Source of the DNA: Bacteroidales bacterium UBA1035
GTDB taxonomy: Bacteria; Bacteroidota; Bacteroidia; Bacteroidales; Dysgonomonadaceae
DNA: 19,715 nt
Direction: 5' to 3'
Assembly: GCA_002316835.1 (NCBI GenBank)
Contig: DCEG01000057.1
Location: 30,667-50,381 of the forward strand
Shown: positions 7,399 through 15,937 of the stretch, in pieces
Layout: each line of letters begins with the position of its first letter
How positions within the stretch are numbered: the stretch's first letter is position 1
Translations under genes and position numbers: made by a program
Notes under the pieces: generated by a model
Seen by the model: only the letters and a program-made list of their open reading frames with translations
Database searches by the model: none
Told to the model about the DNA's origin: nothing

Positions 7399-9609
7399 CT
7401 AATTATTGAAATCCTCAAAATACCGTGTAATATGTTCGTGCAAATGCACACGATCACGTCCCATCATGTTATGTCCGTGTCCGGGATAGACAAAAAAATC
7501 GGGATGTGTGCCAGCATTTATAGAAGCTTTCAGAAACTGTAAACTGTGTTGCATCACTACTGTTGGATCCTCGTCACCGTGTATGATGAGTAGTCTCGAT
7601 TTCAGCCTTCCGGCTTTATTTAACAAGCTTGATTCTTTGTAGCCATCGGGATTTTCCTGTGGTGTGTCCATATACCGTTCTCCGTACATTACTTCGTAAT
7701 ATTTCCAATCTATCACGGGACCACCGGCAACACCCACCTTGAATACATCGGGATAACGTAACAGCATATTTATCGTCATAAAACCGCCGTAGCTCCATCC
7801 ATGAATGCCCATTCTATCACTATCCACATAAGGGAGCGATTTCAGAAATTCCACGCCACGCATTTGGTCTTTGGCTTCTTCCACTCCGAGTTGGCGATGA
7901 ATAACGTCTTCGAAATCACGCCCACGATATGTAGTTCCCCGATTGTCCATCACAAAAACGATATATCCCTTTTGTGCCATATACGTTTCCCATCCTCTCG
8001 AATCATAACGCCAGCTATTTTGGACCATCTGCGAATGCGGCCCGCCATACACGTAGACTGCAACTGGATATTTTTTACCTGCATCGAAGTTTACTGGTTT
8101 TATCATTCGATAATATAAATCGGTAGTCCCGTCAGCAGCTTTTAGCGTTCCGAGTTCAACCGACGGCATATTTATGTCGACAAAGGGGTTAGTTGCTGAT
8201 GCGATTGTAACGACTTTTTCGCTTTTTGTATCGATAAAGTCCACTTTTCCGGGATTATCATTAGCCGAGTAACGGCTGACCAAATATCTTCCGGATTTAC
8301 TTACAGCAGCATTACGTATTGCTGAAACAGAATTGTTTTCGGTAACTTGGACGGTAACATTAGGGTTAATAGCAGCATTGTGCATCCCCGAAGTAGTGGT
8401 ATGACGTTTGATGTTTCCTTTTTTTAAATTAACGCTATACGTGTGTCTCTCGATGGGTGAAGGATTAGTGGAAACGAAAAACAGATTTTGTCCCTTTTCA
8501 TCGAAACCGATAACATCGGTAACTTCCCAGTCACCACTGGTAAGCTGTTTCACCAATTTCCCCGAAATATCGTAAAGATAAAGATGATTAAAACCGTCCC
8601 GCTTACTTTGCCAGATAAATTGATTGGGATTATTTCTGACAAACAAGACCGGATTTTCAGGTTCCACGTATTTCGGATGTGTTTCTTCGAAAATCGTTTT
8701 ATCGAAGTTGCCCGTAACAGCATCGTACCGGTTGAGTTTCATATGGTTTTGTTCCCGGTTGAGTTCCGCAATGTAAATGGATTTTTCGTCTGGACTCCAG
8801 GCCACATTCGTCAGAAATTTATCTTTGGGCTCTCCGGTTTTCAAGTAAACGGTCTGTCCGCTTTGCAAATCGAAAACTCCGATGGTTACTTCGTGACTTT
8901 TCTCGCCGGCCATCGGGTATTTGATGCTTTTTTCGGTAGCGATTCGGGTAGAAATATCCACAATCGGATAATCGGTCACCATAGTTTCATCCATTCGATA
9001 AAAAGCCAGTTTATTGCTGTTTGGCGACCAAAAGATTCCGCCTTTTATTCCAAACTCATCGCGATGCACCGATTGCCCGTAAACAATTCCTTTATTTTCT
9101 TCAGAAGAAACAGCTGTTTCGCGGCCTGCTCTGTCAGTTATAAAAAGGTTGTTGCCTTTCGTATAGGCCATATACATATTGTTTGGCGAAAGTTCTCTGT
9201 TATCGCTGCTTTCGGGAAAATATATGTGTGAAATCACTTGTTTGTCATCCAAATCGTAAATCCCTACGCCGTTGGATGTGTGAAATATAAGGTTATTATT
9301 CCCCTCCCTATCAAAAATCACGTGGGAAACTGTGCCCTTCACATCGTTACTATTTTTGAGTATTTCGTTGAGTCTGAAAGCAAAATCTTTTTTGGATGGA
9401 TTTGCCGGATTCACCTTAAAAACAGAATCTCCGTTAATTAGAATCAACTCATTTCCATGCCACTGAAATTGTTCAATAATTCGCGGATAATAATTGTAAT
9501 AATCTTTTCCGCCGGGAATAAGTTCATCTAATGTAAAATGTTTGTTTTGCTGGGCGGATAATGTGCTTGAGAAAACAAGCAATAGAATAAGGAGAATGTT
9601 TTTTTGCAT
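7399..9609 (-). CDS. ptpA: Prolyl tripeptidyl peptidase (PtpA-like), S9B family
   Basis: 736 residues with a signal peptide (hydrophobic 5-17, likely cleavage after Ala19), so it is exported. The N-terminal DPPIV-type propeller precedes an alpha/beta hydrolase domain. Catalytic residues by motif: Ser606 in GWSYGG, Asp681 in GDEDPTVV, His713 in PGHGHN. It matches my recollection of P. gingivalis PtpA along its length: FTLDELIPGGKDYYNYYP (25-42), FWSPNSNKLAFYRMD, and PVIDWKYYEVMYGERY (631-646). Glu185 and Glu639 line up with PtpA Glu205 and Glu636, which hold the free N-terminus and favour release of Xaa-Xaa-Pro tripeptides rather than dipeptides. It would act in the periplasm or at the surface in peptide use by an asaccharolytic or proteolytic lifestyle. 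It stands alone between two repeat-bearing spacers. A plain DPP-IV is the alternative, but the alignment favours PtpA. Confidence 0.9.
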   Translation of the reverse strand: MQKNILLILLLVFSSTLSAQQNKHFTLDELIPGGKDYYNYYPRIIEQFQWHGNELILINGDSVFKVNPANPSKKDFAFRLNEILKNSNDVKGTVSHVIFDREGNNNLIFHTSNGVGIYDLDDKQVISHIYFPESSDNRELSPNNMYMAYTKGNNLFITDRAGRETAVSSEENKGIVYGQSVHRDEFGIKGGIFWSPNSNKLAFYRMDETMVTDYPIVDISTRIATEKSIKYPMAGEKSHEVTIGVFDLQSGQTVYLKTGEPKDKFLTNVAWSPDEKSIYIAELNREQNHMKLNRYDAVTGNFDKTIFEETHPKYVEPENPVLFVRNNPNQFIWQSKRDGFNHLYLYDISGKLVKQLTSGDWEVTDVIGFDEKGQNLFFVSTNPSPIERHTYSVNLKKGNIKRHTTTSGMHNAAINPNVTVQVTENNSVSAIRNAAVSKSGRYLVSRYSANDNPGKVDFIDTKSEKVVTIASATNPFVDINMPSVELGTLKAADGTTDLYYRMIKPVNFDAGKKYPVAVYVYGGPHSQMVQNSWRYDSRGWETYMAQKGYIVFVMDNRGTTYRGRDFEDVIHRQLGVEEAKDQMRGVEFLKSLPYVDSDRMGIHGWSYGGFMTINMLLRYPDVFKVGVAGGPVIDWKYYEVMYGERYMDTPQENPDGYKESSLLNKAGRLKSRLLIIHGDEDPTVVMQHSLQFLKASINAGTHPDFFVYPGHGHNMMGRDRVHLHEHITRYFEDFNN

Positions 9610-9635
9610 AATGTATCTTTTGTAGATTGGGATGA

Positions 9636-9643
9636 CAAATTTA
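9636..9643 (-). promoter_or_regulatory. -7 box (TAAATTTG) for the ptpA-like gene
   Basis: TAAATTTG on the minus strand matches TAnnTTTG and ends 26 bases before the ATG at 9609, giving a leader of about 20 bases. No clear -33 TTTG accompanies it. Confidence 0.5.
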
Positions 9644-9684
9644 GTAAAAAAATCATCGAATAGGGAATAGTTTTTCTGTTATCT

Positions 9685-9827
9685 AACCCTTCCCCCCGCC
9701 AATTGTCGGGTTACTTCCCTTGCATCACAAGGGAAGAATGGCGTAAGTCAAATATTTAACTGACAGAGAATATTCTTAGCCCGCAACTGTCCCTTTTTTC
9801 AAAGGGGACGAGCGAAGCGGAGGGGTT
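9685..9827 (+). repeat. Composite hairpin-rich intergenic repeat element
   Basis: A 143-base block between the ptpA-like and FabK-like genes. Imperfect inverted ends face each other: AACCCTTCCCCCCGCC at 9685-9700 and GCGGAGGGGTT at 9817-9827. Inside are three hairpins: CCCG/CGGG (9695-9698, 9707-9710); a perfect 9-base stem CTTCCCTTG/CAAGGGAAG (9714-9722, 9728-9736) with a 5-base loop; and GTCCC/GGGAC (9789-9793, 9805-9809). The core AAAGGGGAC recurs at 7327-7335. No coding capacity is seen. The right end overlaps two bases of the FabK-like stop codon. It resembles dispersed repeats of Bacteroidetes spacers; it could also end transcription of the FabK-like gene. Confidence 0.6.
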
Positions 9828-10779
9828 AAAAAACAGTAATCCCCTTCAAACGCCACACCGTTTCGTTATAATCATCCACCATCTCTTTTACCACTGTTTC
9901 TGCCGAAACAATTTCCCTAATCATCGATGCAATTTGTCCGATTTCCAATTCGCCTTCCGACAAATCGCCTTCAAAAATCCCTCGTTTAGAACGTCCACGT
10001 CCCAACAACAACCGAAGGTCGTCGGCCGATGCTCCCTTATCTTCCAATTCCTGTACCTGACGGTAGAAGTCGTTTTTAATCATTCGCGTTGGACTCACTT
10101 TTTTCAGGGAAAGTATAGTATCGCCTTCGTTGAGCGAAATACATTTTTGCTTAAACTCATCGCTGGCAGAACTTTCTTCGGTAAGTGCAAAGCGTGTGCC
10201 AACTTGCACACCTTCGGCACCAAGTGCAAAAGCTGCAGCCATACCTTCGCCCGAAGCGATTCCACCGGCGGCGATGAGAGGCAAATCAATGGCTTTTCGC
10301 ACTTGTGGAATAAGCGTTAATGTGGTAGTTTCTTCGCGACCGTTGTGTCCTCCCGCTTCAAAGCCTTCGGCTACAACAGCATCTACACCGGCTTCGGCAC
10401 ATTTTATCGCAAATTTAGAACTCGACACCACGTGTGCGATGATAATTCCTTTGGCTTGTAGTTTCGATGTCCACGTTTTTGGATTTCCTGCCGATGTGAA
10501 AACAATCGGAACCCGCTCATCTATAATAATCTTCATTATTTCCTCGATTTGCGGATACATCAGCGGCACGTTCACACCAAACGGTTTATCGGTTGCTGCC
10601 TTGCATTTTTGAATATGCTCTCGCAATGTTTCGGGATGCATCGACCCTGCGCCAATCAATCCTAAACCTCCGGCATTACTTACTGCCGATGCCAATCGCC
10701 ACCCGCTGCACCACACCATTCCGGCCTGAATAATGGGGTATTTAATGTTGAATAAATGGGTAATTCTGTTATTTTTCAT
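9826..10779 (-). CDS. FabK-like enoyl-ACP reductase II / nitronate monooxygenase family flavoprotein
   Basis: 317 residues, an FMN-binding TIM barrel. YPIIQAGMVWCSGWRLA (14-30) is the N-terminal flavin loop. DAVVAEGFEAGGHNG (133-147) holds the EAGGH motif with His145, and AAGGIASGEGMAAAF (170-184) with GVQVGTRF (190-197) forms the phosphate-binding region. These motifs and the length fit both FabK (enoyl-ACP reductase II, about 320 residues) and 2-nitropropane dioxygenase-like nitronate monooxygenases. The VAEGxEAGGHxG and IAAGGIAxGEG strings are closest to FabK. No fab genes are adjacent, so context does not decide. The stop codon shares two bases with the end of the repeat element at 9685-9827, so its C-terminus (GITVF) lies right at that boundary. 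Confidence 0.82.
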   Translation of the reverse strand: MKNNRITHLFNIKYPIIQAGMVWCSGWRLASAVSNAGGLGLIGAGSMHPETLREHIQKCKAATDKPFGVNVPLMYPQIEEIMKIIIDERVPIVFTSAGNPKTWTSKLQAKGIIIAHVVSSSKFAIKCAEAGVDAVVAEGFEAGGHNGREETTTLTLIPQVRKAIDLPLIAAGGIASGEGMAAAFALGAEGVQVGTRFALTEESSASDEFKQKCISLNEGDTILSLKKVSPTRMIKNDFYRQVQELEDKGASADDLRLLLGRGRSKRGIFEGDLSEGELEIGQIASMIREIVSAETVVKEMVDDYNETVWRLKGITVF

Positions 10780-10799
10780 ATGATTAAAACTATTATTTT

Positions 10800-10807
10800 C
10801 AAAGGTA
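10800..10807 (-). promoter_or_regulatory. -7 box (TACCTTTG) for the FabK-like gene
   Basis: TACCTTTG on the minus strand lies 20 bases before the ATG at 10779, giving a leader of about 15 bases. A second perfect TAnnTTTG (TATCTTTG) is at 10877-10884 and would give a leader of about 90 bases; either or both may be used. Confidence 0.5.
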
Positions 10808-10916
10808 TCATATGTAACTCGCTTTAATCATTATCATAGGTGTGATTGATTTACATGCTCGTTTCATAATGGAGTACAAAGATAATTGTTTTTGTGATAC
10901 GGGATTTGGGCAATCG

Positions 10917-10949
10917 ATGGTAAATAAAGCCAAAGGCATCGTTTACCAT
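10917..10949 (-). terminator. Possible terminator hairpin downstream of the helicase gene
   Basis: ATGGTAAA (10917-10924) and TTTACCAT (10942-10949) form a perfect 8-base stem; the loop contains a small GCC/GGC pair. It starts 18 bases past the helicase stop codon. There is no run of T after the stem on the minus strand, so this is a weak terminator call. The rest of 10780-10967 holds only the two promoter boxes noted for the FabK-like gene. Confidence 0.35.
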
Positions 10950-10967
10950 TTCGATTTGGAAATCGCA

Positions 10968-13391
10968 TCACCCAAGCTTTCTCAACCACGCATTTATAAA
11001 CGTAATTTCTATTTGTGAAAAATGTGGCGATAACGCCGCGAAAATCGAAATATTCTCGTCCTTATCTTTTAATATTTTCACCGCTTTTTCGTATTGCTCA
11101 ACCGATACGAAACGATGCAAATCCAATGTGCCATCCACCACAAACCGGGCCAGATGTACGGCAATGGTCGAAGATTTCAAATTTCTCTCTTCGGCAACTT
11201 CCGCAATGGTCTTTCCTGATTGAAACAGCGATAACGATTCAAGAGCACTGTCACCTTTTTTCTTGGCCGGTTTTTTCTCTTTTTCCGGTTTAAACAACAT
11301 TTCCATCCGAGAACCAATTCCACGGTCTCGACAATACTCATTGATTTCATCCAAAAAAGCATCGCCATATTTTTCGGCGGTAATTTTACCGAAACCGTGT
11401 ATGTGCAACAGTTCTTTACGTGTGAGAGGCAGGTACTCAGCCATTTCGACAAGCGATTTGGTTTTAGCCACAATATACACAGGCATACCAATCTGCTCAG
11501 CAATGTGGTTACGGGTCTGAGTAAGAGTGCGTAACAAATCGGGATGCCTGGATGTGATTTTTTCACTATGCACAGTTGCATACGCTTTGATGGATGGCGG
11601 CAGGAAAACGAAACTTTTGCGAAGCGAGAAATAACTTTCCACAGAGAAATCGGCTTTTAATTCTTTAATCAGATGCTTTTTCTGTGCTGCAAGGGTATAA
11701 AGAGCCAACAGGTCGCTTTCGTACTGACGGGCGTTGCTTCTGTTATCGGTTGTGGCAGGCGATGAAGCGACTAATTTCAACAAATCATCCAACTCTTCCG
11801 AGAAATAAGCCGAGGATGCTTGCAACCGTTCTGAAAGTTTTTGGATGTCGTTTGCAGAAAGAATATTATTAAGTTGTGTACGAAACTTTTCAGATACATC
11901 GGCCAGTTGCATCGTTTTTTGTTTCACTTCCTGCAAAAAAGGAATGGTTTCATCGTTAAACGATTCTGAAACCTTTTCGGTATCAGTAAGCAGTTCGTGC
12001 GCTATTTTGCGCAACGGCGAAAAGTTGTATAAATTCAACAACAACTGCATTTTGTATTGTTGTTGCGATGTATCGAATTGCGATGACAATTCATCCCGCG
12101 AATGCTGTGTTTGAGAAAAGCTTCGTATTTCGGCCTCATTCAGCAAACAATCGCTCCCGATATGGCTTTTCAGCACCAGCCCTTCCAGCGTGCGGCATCG
12201 GCTAAGCGCTACATAAACCTGCCCGGCAGCAAAAGCCGATCCGGCATCCACCACAACTTTATCAAACGTAAGTCCCTGGCTTTTGTGGATGGTAATTGCC
12301 CACGCGAGGCGCAAAGGCAGCTGCGTAAAAATACCGTCAATTTTCTCTTCCAGTTGGGTGGTCTCCTTGTTTACGGTATAACTCATATTTTCCCAAATCA
12401 TCGGCGAAAGTTCTATGGGTTCAGCATCGCCGGGGCATTGCACCGTAACGTAACCATCGTGCATCTCCGTTATCACGCCAATTTTCCCGTTATAAAACCG
12501 CCGTACCGATTCAGTATCGTTTTTCATAAACATCACTTTAGCGCCCACTTTCAATTCCAACGTTTTTTCCACGGGAAAATTTCGTTCGGGAAAATCGCCT
12601 TTTACAACTGCTTCGTATCTACGAACGGGCGATTTTATCTTTGCCAGTTCTTCGGCATTTATGGCATCGGCTTTGTAATTATGCGTGGTAAGAGTGATGT
12701 AAGTATCATCTTCGTGCGGACGAAAAGCAGGATTATATCGAGTTTGCAGCAACTTTAATCCGTTTTCGGAGAGTGCACTATTTCGAACTTCGTTAAGCAG
12801 CGAGATAAAAGTTTGGTTACTTTGCCGGAAAATAGTATCGAATTCGATGTGCAACAACGGTGTTTGCTGCAACACGTGGCTGTTGAAAAAGTAAATTCCC
12901 TTGTAGAATTGCGAAAGAATTTGCCATTCATCCTGTTTAGCCACAGGTGAAAGCTGAAACATATCGCCAATAAATATCACTTGTACGCCGCCGAAAGGTT
13001 CATCGGGGCGATAACGCACGTGCCTTAATACCGCATCCATCGCATCCAGTACATCGGCACGAACCATACTTATTTCATCAATGACCAGCAGTTCCAATTC
13101 GCGTAACACGCTGCGTTTTTGCCCGAACATTCTCAACCTGGCAATTAGTTCTCTTCGTCCTTCAGGCGTTGGAATAAAGGGAGCAAAGGGCAGCTGAAAA
13201 AAAGAATGCATCGTGGTTCCGCCAGCATTGATAGCTGCCACACCGGTAGGAGCAACCACGGCAATTTGCTTGGGCGATTCTTCTTTCAACCGGTGTAAAA
13301 ACGTGGTTTTGCCCGTTCCAGCCTTTCCGGTGATAAATAAAACACGATTGGTTTGAAGGGCAAAGTCACGGGCAAGTTGATATATGGACAT
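10968..13391 (-). CDS. PIF1/RecD-like helicase with HRDC and C-terminal HTH domains
   Basis: 807 residues. Superfamily 1B motifs are clear: Walker A GKAGTGKT (22-29), APTGVAAINAGGTT (47-60), Walker B LLVIDEISMV (101-110), GDMFQLSPV (142-150), IHKSQGLTFD (368-377) and YVALSRCR (393-400). A variable middle is followed by an HRDC-like region (about 617-690, ending LLHIHGFGKITAEKYG), a lysine-rich linker (702-713) and a helix-turn-helix segment (about 717-765) like that at the C-terminus of RecQ-type helicases. The enzyme would unwind DNA 5' to 3' in replication or repair, for example at G-quadruplexes or recombination intermediates. Fusing a PIF1-type motor to RecQ-type accessory domains is seen in Bacteroidetes proteins. 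It is divergent from purD, with 197 bases between. Confidence 0.87.
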   Translation of the reverse strand: MSIYQLARDFALQTNRVLFITGKAGTGKTTFLHRLKEESPKQIAVVAPTGVAAINAGGTTMHSFFQLPFAPFIPTPEGRRELIARLRMFGQKRSVLRELELLVIDEISMVRADVLDAMDAVLRHVRYRPDEPFGGVQVIFIGDMFQLSPVAKQDEWQILSQFYKGIYFFNSHVLQQTPLLHIEFDTIFRQSNQTFISLLNEVRNSALSENGLKLLQTRYNPAFRPHEDDTYITLTTHNYKADAINAEELAKIKSPVRRYEAVVKGDFPERNFPVEKTLELKVGAKVMFMKNDTESVRRFYNGKIGVITEMHDGYVTVQCPGDAEPIELSPMIWENMSYTVNKETTQLEEKIDGIFTQLPLRLAWAITIHKSQGLTFDKVVVDAGSAFAAGQVYVALSRCRTLEGLVLKSHIGSDCLLNEAEIRSFSQTQHSRDELSSQFDTSQQQYKMQLLLNLYNFSPLRKIAHELLTDTEKVSESFNDETIPFLQEVKQKTMQLADVSEKFRTQLNNILSANDIQKLSERLQASSAYFSEELDDLLKLVASSPATTDNRSNARQYESDLLALYTLAAQKKHLIKELKADFSVESYFSLRKSFVFLPPSIKAYATVHSEKITSRHPDLLRTLTQTRNHIAEQIGMPVYIVAKTKSLVEMAEYLPLTRKELLHIHGFGKITAEKYGDAFLDEINEYCRDRGIGSRMEMLFKPEKEKKPAKKKGDSALESLSLFQSGKTIAEVAEERNLKSSTIAVHLARFVVDGTLDLHRFVSVEQYEKAVKILKDKDENISIFAALSPHFSQIEITFINAWLRKLG

Positions 13392-13454
13392 AATATTTAA
13401 GATTTACAGAAACAATTTACTTCTTATTTCTAATTTTCTCAGTTTCATATTTCA

Positions 13455-13462
13455 CAAAGGTA
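13455..13462 (-). promoter_or_regulatory. -7 box (TACCTTTG) for the helicase gene
   Basis: In the divergent helicase/purD spacer, TACCTTTG on the minus strand lies 63 bases upstream of the helicase ATG at 13391. A TTTG at 13492-13495 is 29 bases away, too far for the usual 19-21, so the -33 element is unclear. Confidence 0.45.
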
Positions 13463-13535
13463 TAAAATAAAGGTTTTTTTTACCCTATTTTCAAATAAAT
13501 GCATTTTAGTTTTTTTTCATTCTGTTGAAATTTAT

Positions 13536-13543
13536 TAGCTTTG
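13536..13543 (+). promoter_or_regulatory. -7 box (TAGCTTTG) for purD
   Basis: TAGCTTTG matches TAnnTTTG and lies 45 bases before the purD ATG at 13589. A T-rich run at 13508-13518 sits where a -33 element is expected. The leader would be about 40 bases; no PurR box or purine riboswitch fold was recognised in it. Confidence 0.55.
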
Positions 13544-13588
13544 CAAGTTCAACGTATAGATTTTAGCATAAACTACTTTGTTTAAATT

Positions 13589-14860
13589 ATGAACGTATTA
13601 ATTATTGGCTCCGGTGGACGTGAACATGCCTTTGCCTGGCGTATGCGTAGCAGCAAGTATCTCAATAACTTGTTTATTGCGCCCGGAAACGCGGGAACTG
13701 CATCGTTAGGAACAAACGTAGCCATCTCTCCTACAGACTTTCAGGCATTAAAATTATTTTCTCTGGAAAATGATGTGGATATGATTGTAGTCGGGCCTGA
13801 AGATCCGCTTGTAAGAGGAGTTTATGATTTTTTCAGAGATGATGAAGATATTTGTCACATATCTGTTATTGGTCCTTCTCAAGAAGGGGCTCAATTGGAA
13901 GGTAGTAAGGATTTTGCCAAAGCATTTATGAGTCGCCATAACATCCCGACTGCACAATACAAAACCATAAAGCTGGGGAATATTGAAGACGGAAATCGTT
14001 TTCTGGAATCACTTCAACCGCCCTATGTGTTGAAAGCTGATGGATTGGCAGCAGGAAAGGGAGTCCTTATTATTGATGACCTGAACGAAGCCAAGCGCAT
14101 ACTCTGGGAAATGTTGAACGGGATGTTCGGTGCGGCAAGCAACAAAGTGGTTATCGAAGAGTTTTTAAAGGGTATTGAATGTTCGGTTTTTGTGCTGACG
14201 GATGGGAAATCGTACAAAATCCTACCTGTGGCTAAAGATTATAAACGCGTGGGCGAGGGTGATACCGGATTAAATACCGGCGGCATGGGCGCAGTGTCAC
14301 CCGTTCCGTTTGCTGATGCGGAATTCATGAAGAAAGTTGAACAGAAAATAGTTATCCCTACGGTCAACGGGATCAGAAAAGAAAGAATCGATTATAAAGG
14401 TTTTATTTTTCTGGGATTGATAAATGTTGATGGTGAGCCTAAGGTGATAGAATACAACGTTCGCATGGGTGATCCTGAAACGGAGGTGGTGTTTCCACTT
14501 ATAAAATCGGATATTCTGGATCTTTTCGTAAGCGTTGCCACTGAAACGTTAGACACTAAGACACTGGAAATCGATAATCGATTTGCTACAACCGTAATGA
14601 TGGTTTCGGGCGGATATCCGGAGAATTATGAAAAAGGAAAAGTCATCTCCGGTGTGAAACAGATAAAGGATTCTGTTGTTTTTCACGCCGGAACGCAGTT
14701 GAAAAATGACGACACAGTTACATCGGGTGGTCGGGTTATAGCCGTAACTTCCTATGGACAAACAATGAATGAAGCACTGGAAAACTCCTATAAGAATATC
14801 GAGAAAATTTCATTCGAAAACAGTTATTACCGAAAAGATATTGGCTTTGATTTAAGATAA
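13589..14860 (+). CDS. purD: Phosphoribosylamine-glycine ligase (GAR synthetase)
   Basis: 423 residues, the standard length. It is an ATP-grasp enzyme that joins glycine to 5-phosphoribosylamine with ATP, the second step of de novo purine synthesis, in the cytoplasm. Seen: VLIIGSGGREHAFAW (3-17) at the N-terminus, GPEDPLVRG (69-77), VLKADGLAAGKGV (147-159), VIEEFLKGIECSVF (188-201), GLNTGGMGAVSP (227-238) and VIEYNVRMGDPETE (286-299), which carries metal-binding residues. All are the expected PurD motifs. It is the first gene of a plus-strand set, 3 bases ahead of a membrane-protein gene. No other pur gene is in the window, as is common where purine genes are scattered. Confidence 0.97.
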   Translation: MNVLIIGSGGREHAFAWRMRSSKYLNNLFIAPGNAGTASLGTNVAISPTDFQALKLFSLENDVDMIVVGPEDPLVRGVYDFFRDDEDICHISVIGPSQEGAQLEGSKDFAKAFMSRHNIPTAQYKTIKLGNIEDGNRFLESLQPPYVLKADGLAAGKGVLIIDDLNEAKRILWEMLNGMFGAASNKVVIEEFLKGIECSVFVLTDGKSYKILPVAKDYKRVGEGDTGLNTGGMGAVSPVPFADAEFMKKVEQKIVIPTVNGIRKERIDYKGFIFLGLINVDGEPKVIEYNVRMGDPETEVVFPLIKSDILDLFVSVATETLDTKTLEIDNRFATTVMMVSGGYPENYEKGKVISGVKQIKDSVVFHAGTQLKNDDTVTSGGRVIAVTSYGQTMNEALENSYKNIEKISFENSYYRKDIGFDLR

Positions 14861-14863
14861 AAA

Positions 14864-15889
14864 ATGAACACACTGTTGGTTCGGAACTTCAAATCTTATT
14901 TTGTGGAATCACGGTTTATTTCACTTGTGGTTTCTATTGCGGTGATTGTATTGCGTTTTTTGATGTTCTTAAAAAGGGGATTGCCCGATTTTCCCATAAA
15001 TAGCACTAATTTTGTCTGGCCTTACATCGAGTTCGTATTCCAACAGTATCCAATTGTCTCGTTTTTATCGAGTACTCTCAGCGTATTCATCATCTCGTAT
15101 CTTATTTCTGAGCTAAATATCCGATATGGTGTTATTCGCATGAGAACATCCATGCCTTTTTATATTCCGCTGATTCTTTTCAGTGTTCATCCGTTTTTTC
15201 TGAAAATGACACCCGATTATCTCGGACTTATTTTCATTTTATGGTCGTTGTTCCCGTTGCTGGCCTCATACCAATATCATCATTCACACCGATACGCATT
15301 TCAGTTTGGTGCATTAATGGCCATTGCCGGAGCCTTTCAAATCTATGCTTTGTTGTTTCTGCCCTTGTGGTTAGTCGGATTATCGGCGATGGGGGGAATG
15401 GGATTCAGATCTTTTGTCGCGTCAATTTTTGGGATAATCCTGGTTTTTTGGATCGTTTTTGCTTTATACGTGTTTGGCGATAATATCGCCGGATTTGTTG
15501 ATCCCTTCAAACGTTTTTCAGAAATTTACGATTTCACTCAAATTCCCGGTTTTTCGGTGCCACAATGGGGTTTCATCGGAACCCTTTTACTTTTTGTGTT
15601 TTTCTTTATTATTGCTGATAACAAACAGATTACAAGAGAACGAAGTTTCACTAAAAAGGTATTGATTTTCGGTACTTCAATTATCATATTTTCTATTCTC
15701 ATGCAGGTTTTATACCTGAATCAAACGTTGTTTTGGCTTTATGTTGTAATGGCATTTCTCTCCATCATTATCGCACATTTTTATACTAACACAATATTAA
15801 GATTGGAAATCTTATCATACTTCCTTATTTTGATATTGTTGGCCTTTTACTATAATCTGAATTTTTTTACCAATTTGTCGCCTTTTTAA
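14864..15889 (+). CDS. Polytopic membrane protein (probable DUF6427)
   Basis: 341 residues, almost all hydrophobic, with about nine or ten membrane segments (roughly 18-36, 66-84, 98-114, 118-136, 146-178, 183-205, 235-251, 264-284, 289-308, 316-333). Short charged loops such as NKQITRERSFTKK (253-265) separate them. An early FVESRFISL segment and the PDFPINSTNFVWP loop (41-53) recall the Bacteroidetes family DUF6427, recognised by overall character only. No transport, catalytic or glycosyltransferase motif was found. Its ATG is 3 bases after the purD stop, so it is probably co-expressed with purD, but a purine link is only positional. Inner-membrane location is well supported; function is unknown. 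Confidence 0.75.
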   Translation: MNTLLVRNFKSYFVESRFISLVVSIAVIVLRFLMFLKRGLPDFPINSTNFVWPYIEFVFQQYPIVSFLSSTLSVFIISYLISELNIRYGVIRMRTSMPFYIPLILFSVHPFFLKMTPDYLGLIFILWSLFPLLASYQYHHSHRYAFQFGALMAIAGAFQIYALLFLPLWLVGLSAMGGMGFRSFVASIFGIILVFWIVFALYVFGDNIAGFVDPFKRFSEIYDFTQIPGFSVPQWGFIGTLLLFVFFFIIADNKQITRERSFTKKVLIFGTSIIIFSILMQVLYLNQTLFWLYVVMAFLSIIIAHFYTNTILRLEILSYFLILILLAFYYNLNFFTNLSPF

Positions 15890-15937
15890 CAACAAAAATC
15901 GCTGTTTTTTTGTTTTAAAGTAAAACAACAGACGATT

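Noticed and set aside
8488..9231. 247-codon open frame on the plus strand
   Set aside because: It lies wholly antisense to the ptpA-like gene, whose full-length homology is clear. The protein looks like reverse-complement noise rich in Phe, His and Ile.
12102..12758. 218-codon open frame on the plus strand
   Set aside because: Antisense to conserved helicase motifs; no promoter and no known family.
13492..13495. TTTG (minus strand) as the -33 element of the helicase promoter
   Set aside because: It is 29 bases from the -7 box, outside the usual 19-21 spacing.
15903..15932. AT-rich palindrome before the DUF4251 gene as a terminator
   Set aside because: The stem is mostly A-T pairs with a large T bulge and has no following T tract in the right place; too weak to call.
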